The notes below the pieces were generated by a model. The model was not told the DNA's origin. It saw only the letters and a list, made by a program, of their open reading frames with translations, and did not search any database. From an uncultured Clostridium sp. (GTDB taxonomy: Bacteria > Bacillota > Clostridia > Oscillospirales > Acutalibacteraceae), in NCBI GenBank assembly GCA_934717555.1, contig CAKUYY010000025.1:1-19765 (forward strand): a stretch of 19,765 nucleotides of DNA, read 5' to 3'. Below are positions 6,802-14,832 of this stretch, piece by piece. The stretch's first letter is position 1; every line of letters starts with the position of its first letter. A program made the translations under genes and the position numbers.

Positions 6802-8757
6802 TTATTCTTCGCTGGAAGCATTGTTTTCTTTTTTCTCATTCTGGGCTTCGTCTTCCTTGGTCTCAGGCAGCGCCTGCTGATCCTGATCACCGGACTCCAG
6901 AGTCTCATGGTCTTTCTCCATGACTTCCACAAATTCCTCTGCACTCATCTTCTCATGATCGTAAAGGAATTTCGCCACACGGTGGAGCTTGTCAATATGC
7001 TCACGGAGAATAGATTCCGTATTACGGTACCCAGTCAGGATAATGCTGTGTACTTCTTCGTCAATCTCCGACGCTGTCTCTTCCGAATAATTTTTAACAT
7101 GGCCCATATCGCGCCCAATAAACACTTCATTGTTGCTGGAACCATAACAAATCGGCCCCAGTTTCTCGCTCATGCCATATCGGGTAACCATATCGGTGGC
7201 CAGCTTGGTAGCGCGTTCGATATCGTTAGAAGCACCGGTGGAAATATCCCCGAGAATAATGGCTTCCGCCACGCGTCCGCCCAGCAGAACGACGATATCT
7301 TCCTTCATCTCATTGAGAGAACGGTAGTTCCTGTCTTCCGCCGGTAAGGACATAGTGTATCCCCCTGCCATACCGCGGGGAATGATGGAAATCTGATGCA
7401 CAGGATCTTGTGTGGGACAGTAATAGGTCGCCACAGCATGACCGGCCTCATGGTATGCGGTGAGGGTCTTTTCTTTCTCGCTCATCACGCGGGATTTCTT
7501 TTCCGTCCCCACCACTACTTTGATGGTAGCCTCTTCGATCTCTGTCATGGTGATGGCTTTGAGATCTTTCCGGGCCGCCAGCAACGCCGCTTCATTGAGA
7601 AGGTTTTCCAAATCCGCACCGGTAAAGCCGGCGGTAGATTTGGCAATGGTTTTCAGTTCCACATCGGGGGCCAAAGGCTTACCACGGGCGTGTACTTTCA
7701 AGATCTCTTCCCTTCCCTTGATATCCGGGGAACCGACCATCACCTGCCGGTCAAAACGTCCCGGACGCATCAGGGCGGGATCCAGGATATCCGGGCGGTT
7801 GGTGGCGGCGATCATAATAACGCCCTCATTAGCGCCAAAACCGTCCATTTCCACCAACAATTGGTTCAAAGTCTGCTCTCTTTCGTCATGGCCGCCGCCC
7901 AAACCGGCTCCACGCTGCCGTCCTACGGCGTCAATTTCATCGATAAAAATAATACAAGGGGAATTTTTTTTCGCCTGGTCAAACAGGTCACGGACACGGG
8001 AAGCGCCCACGCCGACAAACATTTCCACAAAGTCGGAACCGGAGATAGAGAAAAAGGGAACCCCAGCTTCTCCCGCTACCGCGCGGGCCAACAAGGTTTT
8101 ACCGGTACCGGGAGGGCCCACCAAAAGGACGCCCTTGGGAATCCTGGCCCCCAGCTCGTTATACTTTTTGGGGTTTTTCAAAAACTCCACGATCTCCCGC
8201 AGTTCTTCCTTTTCTTCATCGGCGCCCGCCACATCGGCAAAAGTGGTCTTGCGTTTCTCATCCGCCATATTCTTGATCTTGGCTTTGCCAAAATTCATCT
8301 GCTTGCCGCCATCACCTAAACCGGCCGACAGCCGTCTCATCATGAACCACCAGAATAGGATCATAACGCCAAACAGCAACAGATACGGCAAGAGGGAGAG
8401 AATCCACGGCGTTTCCTGAGGACGGTCCCAGTTATACACCAGCGGAGAATCCGGGTGCGCCTCATTATACTCATCCACATAAGGTTTGATTTCATCCAAA
8501 AATACCTGGATAGCAGGCACCGTATATTTCTGTTCTGTGCCATCATCCAGTTTGATAACCATTGCGCCAGAGCCAAAGTCCAGATTATACTCCCGTACTC
8601 TCTGTTCGGCGAAATAGGAAACCACTTCAGATGTCTTAATCGTCGAATGTCCGCGGTTCATAAAAATCGACGCAATAATGATAATGAGCACAATCGGGAT
8701 TCCCAAATAGATGAGTAGATTGCGCAGCGTCTTTTTGTTGTCCAAACTCCAGTTCAC
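6802..8757 (-). CDS. ftsH: ATP-dependent zinc metalloprotease FtsH
   Basis: FtsH is the membrane-anchored AAA+ protease that removes misassembled membrane proteins and selected soluble regulators. The 651 residues show a first membrane helix (about 14-33), an extracytoplasmic domain (about 34-117), a second helix (118-140), Walker A GPPGTGKT (214-221), Walker B IIFIDEID (269-276), the second region of homology ending RPGRFD (331-336), the zinc site HEAGH (436-440), and a Glu/Gln-rich acidic tail from about 620. Length is normal. The start is uncertain. The GTG at 8757 directly abuts its only Shine-Dalgarno (AAGGAG overlaps the GTG), whereas a TTG four codons later (8745) sits about 11 nt downstream of it. 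It is 60 bp after hpt and is the last gene before a terminator. The tilS-hpt-ftsH order is conserved in Firmicutes. Confidence 0.97.
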   Translation of the reverse strand: MNWSLDNKKTLRNLLIYLGIPIVLIIIIASIFMNRGHSTIKTSEVVSYFAEQRVREYNLDFGSGAMVIKLDDGTEQKYTVPAIQVFLDEIKPYVDEYNEAHPDSPLVYNWDRPQETPWILSLLPYLLLFGVMILFWWFMMRRLSAGLGDGGKQMNFGKAKIKNMADEKRKTTFADVAGADEEKEELREIVEFLKNPKKYNELGARIPKGVLLVGPPGTGKTLLARAVAGEAGVPFFSISGSDFVEMFVGVGASRVRDLFDQAKKNSPCIIFIDEIDAVGRQRGAGLGGGHDEREQTLNQLLVEMDGFGANEGVIMIAATNRPDILDPALMRPGRFDRQVMVGSPDIKGREEILKVHARGKPLAPDVELKTIAKSTAGFTGADLENLLNEAALLAARKDLKAITMTEIEEATIKVVVGTEKKSRVMSEKEKTLTAYHEAGHAVATYYCPTQDPVHQISIIPRGMAGGYTMSLPAEDRNYRSLNEMKEDIVVLLGGRVAEAIILGDISTGASNDIERATKLATDMVTRYGMSEKLGPICYGSSNNEVFIGRDMGHVKNYSEETASEIDEEVHSIILTGYRNTESILREHIDKLHRVAKFLYDHEKMSAEEFVEVMEKDHETLESGDQDQQALPETKEDEAQNEKKENNASSEE

Positions 8758-8817
8758 TCCTTCGATATTTGCTGTTATAAAAATGGGGTTTCCGCCCTGG
8801 GGACTGTCACCTCATTG

Positions 8818-9357
8818 TTATTTGCTGTAAACGTCTGGTTTTAATATGCCCACATATGGCAGATTTCTGTATTTCTCATCGTAATCCAGGCCATAACCCA
8901 CAACAAATTCATCGGGGACCTCAGCGCCTACATAATCGGCTTTGATATCCGCCTTACGGCGTTCCGGCTTATCCAAAAGCGTACACAACCTAATGCTTCT
9001 GGTTCCCCGGGCCTCCAAAATCTCCGTTATGTAACTGAGCGTCATACCACTGTCCAAAATATCCTCTACAATCAAAAGGTCATAACCCTCCAGCGGGATG
9101 TCCAGATCCTTGACAATTTTCACTACGCCGCTGGTCTTTACACCGCTTCCATAGCTGGAAACAGACATAAAGTCAATCCGGCAGGGAATTGTAATCGCCC
9201 GCATCAAGTCCGCCATGAATACCACGGACCCCTTCAATACGCTCACCATCAGCAGATTTTTATCCTTGTAATCCTCGCTGATCCGCCGGCCAAGATCGGC
9301 CACAATTTCTTTCAGACGTTCCTCGCTCAATAGAATGGTTTGAATATCCTGGTTCAT
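8818..9357 (-). CDS. hpt: Hypoxanthine phosphoribosyltransferase
   Basis: This cytoplasmic purine-salvage enzyme joins hypoxanthine (and usually guanine) to PRPP to make IMP or GMP. The 179-residue product has the PRPP-binding signature LIVEDILDSGMTL, with VED at 97-99. It also has the early SVLKGSVVFMADL block and the base-contact region near VGYGLDYDEKYRNLP, all typical of bacterial Hpt; length is normal. I prefer the ATG at 9357, because it overlaps the tilS stop in an ATGA junction and has AGGAG 8 nt upstream; a GTG at 9366 is also in frame. The overlap implies translational coupling to tilS. In Bacillus, Hpt and TilS are reported to interact and affect ftsH expression; whether that holds here is unknown. 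Confidence 0.95.
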   Translation of the reverse strand: MNQDIQTILLSEERLKEIVADLGRRISEDYKDKNLLMVSVLKGSVVFMADLMRAITIPCRIDFMSVSSYGSGVKTSGVVKIVKDLDIPLEGYDLLIVEDILDSGMTLSYITEILEARGTRSIRLCTLLDKPERRKADIKADYVGAEVPDEFVVGYGLDYDEKYRNLPYVGILKPDVYSK

Positions 9358-10721
9358 TCTCCACACTCCTCTGGTAAAATTAGTAATACCGATTCTGTAT
9401 TTTCTGTCACCTTACAGCATTGGGCCGCTCCGAATCCTTCCAGCCACAATACCCGGGAACCGTTCGCCGCCAGAAAAAGCTGTTCCCTCTTTGCCTGAGG
9501 AATTTTTTCCTCATTAAACAGTTTTTTTAAAGATTTTGTAACCCCGCGTCCCGCTTGACAGAAATAGTCTCCTGGGAGGCGGTTCCGCAAAAGGATGCTA
9601 TCGGTTATTGTAGCATAGTCCACCGCATTATTAAATAACTTTTTGTTAAATTTCCGTTGATCCTCGTATTCTTTTTTACTAACATGCAAAATCCGGATTG
9701 TCCTATTGTTTTCACAATGAAAACACGGAGGCAATAAAGGAACAGCCCAATCTTTTTTATCTTCTTTTGTATAAATCTTATTGAAATATCCATTTTGTAT
9801 AGAGAGAGTCACATTGCCTGGTAAGCTAATCCCGCCGTTTTCCTCCTTGAGTAAACGGCACATCTGCTGAATATGAAAACCTTCCAGCCTTTTTGCCCCC
9901 TCCCGTTCTGCCAAAAGACGAACCGCCCGGCTAAGAACCGGATCCGCTAGATCTTTTAGCAAAGAAACCCGGTATCCTCTGTCACTTTTCGCCCGGTCCA
10001 GGGCCTGTTGGGCCTGGACAGATAAATAAGCTTCGTCTGCTGCCGCCGTTTTCATGGTTCGCAAAAGTGTACGCTCCAAAGAGGGATTTTTTTCTTTAAA
10101 CCTTGGAATGATATCCAGCCGGATCTGATTGCGGGTATATTCCCGGCTAAAATTAGAGGTATCCGTCCGATAAGATAACCCCTTTCCTTTACAGTATGCC
10201 TCCACTTCTTCCCGGCTTACTTCGATCAGTGGACGGATGATAGTCCCTCTGACCGGCGGGATTCCCGACAGGCCGCGCATTCCCGCACCTTGTATTAGAT
10301 GTAAGAAGAAGGTTTCCACACTGTCGGAGAGAGTGTGGGCGGTGGCAACCCGTCCCCCTTGACAGGGCAGGAGCTGCTGAAAATAGCTATATCGGATCTC
10401 CCGGCCGCACTCCTCCAATCCTATCCCCCTCTGGGCCGCCTCCCCGCGAAGATCCACCCGCTTTCGATGTAATGGGATTCCCCTTTGTTCACACCACTGC
10501 TGTACGAAAAGCTCGTCCTCGTCGGATTCTTCTCCCCGCATCCCGTGGTTGATATGGGCCGCTGCCAAAAGGAAGCCTTTTTCCCGGGCCAGCTCCCACA
10601 GAAAATGTGTCAAAGCTACAGAATCCGCTCCGCCAGACAATCCTACTAGTATAAAATTCACATCTGATAACATTTGGTATTGGTCTATGGTGGCCCGGGC
10701 TGTTTCATACAGATTATTCAT
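9354..10721 (-). CDS. tilS: tRNA(Ile)-lysidine synthetase
   Basis: TilS attaches lysine to C34 of tRNA-Ile(CAU), changing its codon reading from AUG to AUA and its charging to isoleucine; it is essential in nearly all bacteria. The 455-residue product starts with an N-type ATP pyrophosphatase domain, P-loop SGGADS at 29-34, followed by AAHINHGMRGEESDEDE and the TAHTLSDSVETFFLHLIQGAG region. The C-terminal TilS domain follows near 380-445 (NRLPGDYF, then KKLFNEEKIP). The ATG at 10721 is chosen because AGGAG lies 10 nt upstream inside dnaB; an in-frame upstream start at 10796 would overlap dnaB by 83 bp and lacks support. It overlaps the dnaB stop by 8 bp and the hpt start by 4 bp, so the three are probably co-translated from one message. 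Confidence 0.95.
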   Translation of the reverse strand: MNNLYETARATIDQYQMLSDVNFILVGLSGGADSVALTHFLWELAREKGFLLAAAHINHGMRGEESDEDELFVQQWCEQRGIPLHRKRVDLRGEAAQRGIGLEECGREIRYSYFQQLLPCQGGRVATAHTLSDSVETFFLHLIQGAGMRGLSGIPPVRGTIIRPLIEVSREEVEAYCKGKGLSYRTDTSNFSREYTRNQIRLDIIPRFKEKNPSLERTLLRTMKTAAADEAYLSVQAQQALDRAKSDRGYRVSLLKDLADPVLSRAVRLLAEREGAKRLEGFHIQQMCRLLKEENGGISLPGNVTLSIQNGYFNKIYTKEDKKDWAVPLLPPCFHCENNRTIRILHVSKKEYEDQRKFNKKLFNNAVDYATITDSILLRNRLPGDYFCQAGRGVTKSLKKLFNEEKIPQAKREQLFLAANGSRVLWLEGFGAAQCCKVTENTESVLLILPEECGE

Positions 10722-12084
10722 GACGGCGGAACTCCTGTGCAGTAAAGCGCATATATTCTCCCTGCCAATGCAGAGGAATGGTACGGGCTTCGCCATGGCG
10801 ATTTTTGGCTACAATACATTCTCCGCTGTTGCGGTCCTCACTCTCCGGCTGGTCGTTATCGCCGTTTTTGTAATAATCCGGGCGATATAAAAACATAACG
10901 ATATCCGCATCCTGTTCGATGGAACCGGAATCCCTCAGGTCGGAAAGCACCGGACGGTGTTCTGTGCGCTGTTCACTGGCACGGGAAAGCTGGGAAAGCG
11001 TGATAACCGGTACATTGATCTCTTTGGCCATAATTTTCAGGTTTCGGGTAATTTCTGAAATTTCCTGTACACGGTTTTCAATTCGCCTGGCCCCCTGCAT
11101 CAACTGCAGGTAGTCGATGATTACCAGGTCCACCTCTTTTAGCCGGCGCAGCTTGGCCTTCATCTCCGGCACTGTAATGCCGGGGGTATCGTCAAAGTAA
11201 AGTTGGCATTTGGACAGGATATCCCCCGCTTCGATAAGGCGCACCCATTCCTCCTCCGAAAGTTTTCCTGTACGCAGCTTTGTCCCTCCTACCATAGCTT
11301 CTGTGGAAAGGAGACGGGAAACCAGCTGTTCCTTGGTCATCTCCAAAGAGAAAAAGGCCACTTTTCTTTCCTCCGCTACAGCGGCGTGACGGGCGATATT
11401 CAGCGCGAAACTGGTTTTTCCCATACCAGGACGAGCTGCCAGCAGCAGCAAATCGGAACGGTTTAGCCCGGTGATGGTTTCGTCCAGATCCCGGATACCG
11501 GTGGAAATTCCCTTATACTGGTCGCTTTCGGCGGAATTGAGCAGATCCAGCCGGTCAAAAGTCTGGATAATCACCTCATTGACCCGCTGCAAGCCCTGCA
11601 TATTCTTTCCACGCCGGATATCAAAAATACGCTGTTCCGCAGAATCCAGAAGGGCGGTAGCGTCAGTAGCGCCTCCCGCAGCGTCCTCAATAATGTCCCG
11701 AGCCGTGGTAATCAAGGTACGGATATCATATTTATCCCGGACAATCGTGGCGTAAGATTCCACATTAGAAATAGAGGGGACAATCTGCGCCAGCTGGAGC
11801 AAATAGGTTTTCCCGGATACCTCATCAAAAGCGTCCTCTTTTTTGAGATATTCTAATACTGTGACAAAGTCCACCGGTTTTCCTACGGTAAATAAATCCA
11901 ACATTGCCGCATAAATCTGCCTGTGGTTCACCAAATGGAAATAATCCGGCCGCGGCAGGATTTCCGCCACCCGATCCAGGCAACTGGAATCCAACAGCAC
12001 AGCGCCCAACACCGACTGCTCCGCTTCCGGACTGTATGGCAGATTTAACCCGTCATATCCGGATGTCACCTGAAGCTCCGCCAT
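10714..12084 (-). CDS. dnaB: Replicative DNA helicase DnaB
   Basis: DnaB is the hexameric 5'-to-3' helicase of the replication fork (called DnaC in Bacillus subtilis). The 456 residues show the N-terminal primase-interaction domain (about 12-115, beginning PYSPEAEQSVLGAVLLD), a linker, and the RecA-like motor with Walker A ARPGMGKTS (217-225), Walker B VDLVIIDYLQL (318-328) and the late motif DLRDSGSIEQDAD (382-394), ending in GECIVAKNRHGE. Length is normal and there is no intein. The ATG has GAGGAGG 7 nt upstream. It lies 143 bp after rplI, with a hairpin in between, and overlaps tilS by 8 bp. The gdpP-rplI-dnaB order is conserved in Firmicutes. Confidence 0.97.
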   Translation of the reverse strand: MAELQVTSGYDGLNLPYSPEAEQSVLGAVLLDSSCLDRVAEILPRPDYFHLVNHRQIYAAMLDLFTVGKPVDFVTVLEYLKKEDAFDEVSGKTYLLQLAQIVPSISNVESYATIVRDKYDIRTLITTARDIIEDAAGGATDATALLDSAEQRIFDIRRGKNMQGLQRVNEVIIQTFDRLDLLNSAESDQYKGISTGIRDLDETITGLNRSDLLLLAARPGMGKTSFALNIARHAAVAEERKVAFFSLEMTKEQLVSRLLSTEAMVGGTKLRTGKLSEEEWVRLIEAGDILSKCQLYFDDTPGITVPEMKAKLRRLKEVDLVIIDYLQLMQGARRIENRVQEISEITRNLKIMAKEINVPVITLSQLSRASEQRTEHRPVLSDLRDSGSIEQDADIVMFLYRPDYYKNGDNDQPESEDRNSGECIVAKNRHGEARTIPLHWQGEYMRFTAQEFRRHE

Positions 12085-12130
12085 GAATATCCTCCTCTTT
12101 TATGAAAGCATTGAAAAAAACTTTTTCTGA

Positions 12131-12159
12131 TAAAAGCAGGGCAGACAAGGAGTCTGCCC
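12131..12159 (-). terminator. Hairpin between rplI and dnaB, possible leaky terminator
   Basis: GGGCAGAC and GTCTGCCC form an 8-bp perfect stem around a 5-nt loop. On the minus strand TGCTTTTATC follows, a short and interrupted U-run. Because dnaB has no obvious promoter of its own between here and its start, partial termination that lowers dnaB relative to rplI is more likely than a full stop. Confidence 0.5.
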
Positions 12160-12227
12160 CGTCCCTGTGGACCAGAACCAGATTCTATCATCCACCCTGA
12201 GAAAAATTTTAAATCATATGACGTTAT

Positions 12228-12677
12228 TTAAGCTTGTTCGCTTACCATCACAAAGATTTTTGCGGAAATCCCTGTATAAAATTTCACTTCACACTCAAAG
12301 GTGCCAAACGATTTGATGTCGCTGCTCAAGTCAATCTTACGTTTATCCACCTGCAAACCGTAACTTTTTTTCAATTCTTCCGATATCTCTTTTGCCGTAA
12401 CAGAACCAAACAGCCGGCCACCCTGTCCCGCTTTTGCATACAGTTTCAGGGTTTTACCATTGATTTTTTCCACCGCTTCCTTTGCGGCTGCTTTTTCTAC
12501 TTCAATTTTATGCTGCCTGGCTTGTTCCGCGTTTTTCAATTCACTCATCGCTTGCGCATTGGCTTCTTTTGCCAGCTTATGGGGGAACAAGTAATTCCGG
12601 GCATACCCGTCAGAAACATTCACCAGTTCCCCCTTTTTTCCTCTTCCTTGCACATCGGCCAATAAAACAACTTTCAT
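12228..12677 (-). CDS. rplI: 50S ribosomal protein L9
   Basis: L9 binds 23S rRNA near the base of the L1 stalk. The 149 residues match the family: an N-terminal rRNA-binding domain with GRGKKGELVNVSDGYARNYL (from about residue 12), a long connecting helix rich in Ala, Lys and Glu (about 41-75), and a C-terminal domain containing GGRLFGSVT. The ATG at 12677 starts the canonical MKVVLL and has AGGAAAA about 7 nt upstream; an in-frame GTG at 12692 would add five residues upstream of the family start and is rejected. The 96 bp between gdpP and rplI hold a long hairpin and no promoter that I can recognise, so L9 is probably expressed from the gdpP promoter. Confidence 0.97.
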   Translation of the reverse strand: MKVVLLADVQGRGKKGELVNVSDGYARNYLFPHKLAKEANAQAMSELKNAEQARQHKIEVEKAAAKEAVEKINGKTLKLYAKAGQGGRLFGSVTAKEISEELKKSYGLQVDKRKIDLSSDIKSFGTFECEVKFYTGISAKIFVMVSEQA

Positions 12678-12713
12678 AACTGTTTTCCTCACTTTCTATC
12701 TGCTTATCCATCA

Positions 12714-12771
12714 GGACCCCCAATCGGTTAAAAATCCTAACGGATACCTAAAAAACGATATTGGGAGCTCC
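12714..12771 (-). other. Long hairpin filling the gdpP-rplI gap
   Basis: On the minus strand the segment just after the gdpP stop pairs with the segment just before the rplI ribosome-binding region. The paired core is CCCAAT/ATTGGG, extended by a G-U pair, CG pairs and GGA/TCC with small bulges. A nested ATCC-GTTA-GGAT stem sits in the apical loop. No terminal U-run follows, so it does not look like a terminator. An RNA processing site, mRNA stabiliser or regulatory leader for L9 are possibilities I cannot separate. Confidence 0.5.
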
Positions 12772-12773
12772 TA

Positions 12774-14726
12774 TCAGTCCACCGGAAAGTTCAGGTCGCT
12801 GATCAGTCCCACCAGTTTCTCTCTTGCTTCTTCCATGGTTACACCGGGCAGCTGAGCGCCTGCCATCGTCTGGTGCCCCCCGCCTCCTAAGGCTTCCATA
12901 ATCACCTGTACGTTGACAGATCCCAAGGATCGGGCGGAAATGTTGATCCCTCCTCCCGCAGGATACATGACAAAAGAGGCATTTACCCCTTGTATCCCCA
13001 GCAGCTCATCCGCCGCCTGGGCGGACGCCACCCGGATATCTGAACAATTTTCATCCGCGCTGGCGATAGCGCAGCTATTAAAGATTTCCGCGCCGGAAAC
13101 CATCTGATACTTGGCCTTATATGTATCGATGGAATCGGAAAACAAGCGTTTCACTTCCACCGTATCGGCCCCTTTACGGCGCAGATATGCTGCCGCCTCA
13201 AAGGTTCTTACGCCGGTTTTCAGCACGAAATTTTTGGTATCCAACATAATCCCCGCCAAAAGCGCTTCCGCTTCCAAGCGGTTCAAGGCATTTTCTCCCA
13301 AATATTGAGTAAGCTCTGTTACCATTTCTGATGCGGAACTCGCATAGGGTTCGTGATAAAATACCACAGCCCCTTCTATATGGTTCACCATCATGCGGTG
13401 ATGGTCAATGACCACTACCCGTTTACTCTTCTGATATAGGCTAACGCTTTCCACAAAGCTTGGTGAATGCGTATCCACAATGATTAATAGGGAACGGTCT
13501 GTGAGCATGTTTTCCGCCTGAGCCGGCGTGATAAACATCCCTCCGTTACCGGATTTCTCTATACTTTCGATCAAAGAAGTGGACAGACTCTGTTCCCGGT
13601 TAATCACAACGCTGGCAGGCTTTTCCTGCCCTTTGGTCACAGCGCTCCACATACCTACGGCCGCACCCACGCTATCCAGATCAGAAAACTGGTGTCCCAT
13701 GATAAAGACATAGTCGCTGTCCTTGATGTGATCCGACAAAGTCGATGCAATCACCCGGGTCCGCACTTTATCCCGTTTTTCTACCCCCTTGGACACTCCA
13801 CCAAAAAATTCGTAAGAGTCCCCTCTCTTGATTGCCACCTGATCCCCACCGCGCCCTAACGCCATTTCTAAAGCGTTGCGTGCCCAGGTCTCGCATTCCT
13901 TCATAGTCTTGCCCCCTCGGCCTATACCGATGGAGATGGTAGCGTAACGGCGTTCATCCAACTTGATATTGCGCATCTGGTCTAAAATTTCAAATTTCTT
14001 TTCAATAAACAGCCGCAGATGGCGTTCTTCCATGATCACCATATAGCGCCCGCCGCTAATTTTTTTATAAAATCCCGTCGTCTTAGCCGCCCAGTCTTGA
14101 ATGGTACGTTCTACGTTAGCCACAATCTGGGCGTCCTGGCTATCTGTACTATCCCGGGCCAGCTCTTCCCGGTTATCAAACATTGCCAGCGCTACACAAG
14201 GGCGGCTCTCTTCATATTCAAACGCGGTTTCCTTATAATAGGTATCCTCAATGAAATAAAGGATAGCGGCTTCATGGGAAGTCATTCCAAATACAGTAAA
14301 CCGTTTTTCCTGATAGGATACATCCAAACCCTTTCGGTTCAGCAGCTGATCCACCGGCAAACCAGAGGTAAACTGTACAATTGATTCCCCAATACATTCC
14401 CTCTTGGCGCAGACTTTATTCAGAAAAGGGGTATTATACCAAACAATGTCATTCTTTGGCCCCACCACTACGACGGGAAGGGAAATTTTCGACATTGAAT
14501 CTTTATTGATACCTTGAAATGCTTCCGCTGCGCTCTTTTGAACTGTCCTCACATATGCTTTAAACTGGACAATATTGATCGCCACTGCCGCTACAGCGAG
14601 AATGGAAAGGGAAATCTCCACATAAAACAATGTTCGGTTATAACTCCAGCTCGCCGCCGCCATCAAAAGCATGACCACTGTGATGACAAAAAAGACTGGA
14701 GAAGCCGCCCAGACCTTTTTTTTCAA
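12774..14726 (-). CDS. gdpP: Cyclic-di-AMP phosphodiesterase GdpP (DHH/DHHA1 family)
   Basis: GdpP hydrolyses the essential second messenger c-di-AMP to pApA and so affects cell wall, potassium and osmotic homeostasis. The roughly 650 residues follow the family layout: two N-terminal membrane helices (about 10-29 and 34-55), a PAS-like domain (about 80-165), a degenerate GGDEF domain (about 175-305, ISGGRYMVIM at the signature position), then the DHH domain with GHQFSDLDS (His345, Asp349, Asp351), VDTHSP (Asp418), VIDHHR (441-443) and Asp496. The DHHA1 end has GGGGHQTMAG (614-623). All metal ligands I can check are present. The start is probably the TTG at 14726: GAGGTGG lies 5-6 nt before it, whereas an in-frame GTG at 14735 falls inside that ribosome-binding site. 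It heads the gdpP-rplI-dnaB run, 95 bp after rnjA. Confidence 0.95.
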   Translation of the reverse strand: MKKKVWAASPVFFVITVVMLLMAAASWSYNRTLFYVEISLSILAVAAVAINIVQFKAYVRTVQKSAAEAFQGINKDSMSKISLPVVVVGPKNDIVWYNTPFLNKVCAKRECIGESIVQFTSGLPVDQLLNRKGLDVSYQEKRFTVFGMTSHEAAILYFIEDTYYKETAFEYEESRPCVALAMFDNREELARDSTDSQDAQIVANVERTIQDWAAKTTGFYKKISGGRYMVIMEERHLRLFIEKKFEILDQMRNIKLDERRYATISIGIGRGGKTMKECETWARNALEMALGRGGDQVAIKRGDSYEFFGGVSKGVEKRDKVRTRVIASTLSDHIKDSDYVFIMGHQFSDLDSVGAAVGMWSAVTKGQEKPASVVINREQSLSTSLIESIEKSGNGGMFITPAQAENMLTDRSLLIIVDTHSPSFVESVSLYQKSKRVVVIDHHRMMVNHIEGAVVFYHEPYASSASEMVTELTQYLGENALNRLEAEALLAGIMLDTKNFVLKTGVRTFEAAAYLRRKGADTVEVKRLFSDSIDTYKAKYQMVSGAEIFNSCAIASADENCSDIRVASAQAADELLGIQGVNASFVMYPAGGGINISARSLGSVNVQVIMEALGGGGHQTMAGAQLPGVTMEEAREKLVGLISDLNFPVD

Positions 14727-14803
14727 AAGAACCACCTCTTCTTTTCCGTATCCACTGCAAAAAGTAAAGATCGTTTTTATTGCAAAAAGACCAATCTTTT
14801 TTT

Positions 14804-14832
14804 ATTATACCAGATTTTGCACTAGATTTCCA
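14804..14832 (-). promoter_or_regulatory. Extended -10 promoter ahead of gdpP
   Basis: On the minus strand a perfect TATAAT (14804-14809) with TG one base before it, and TGGAAA (14827-14832) 17 bp upstream. The -35 box lies inside the last codons of rnjA. The leader would be about 70 nt, with a weak A/T-rich stem (AAAAAGA/TCTTTTT, 14784-14801). This is likely the main promoter for gdpP through ftsH. I see no strong terminator between rnjA and gdpP, so read-through is also possible. Confidence 0.65.

Noticed and set aside
7396..8419. Long open frames on the plus strand opposite ftsH
   Set aside because: They are antisense shadows of a well-conserved gene, with no ribosome-binding site, and their products resemble no family.
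10722..10796. Upstream start for tilS inside dnaB
   Set aside because: It adds 25 residues not typical of the family and lacks a ribosome-binding site; the ATG at 10721 has AGGAG.
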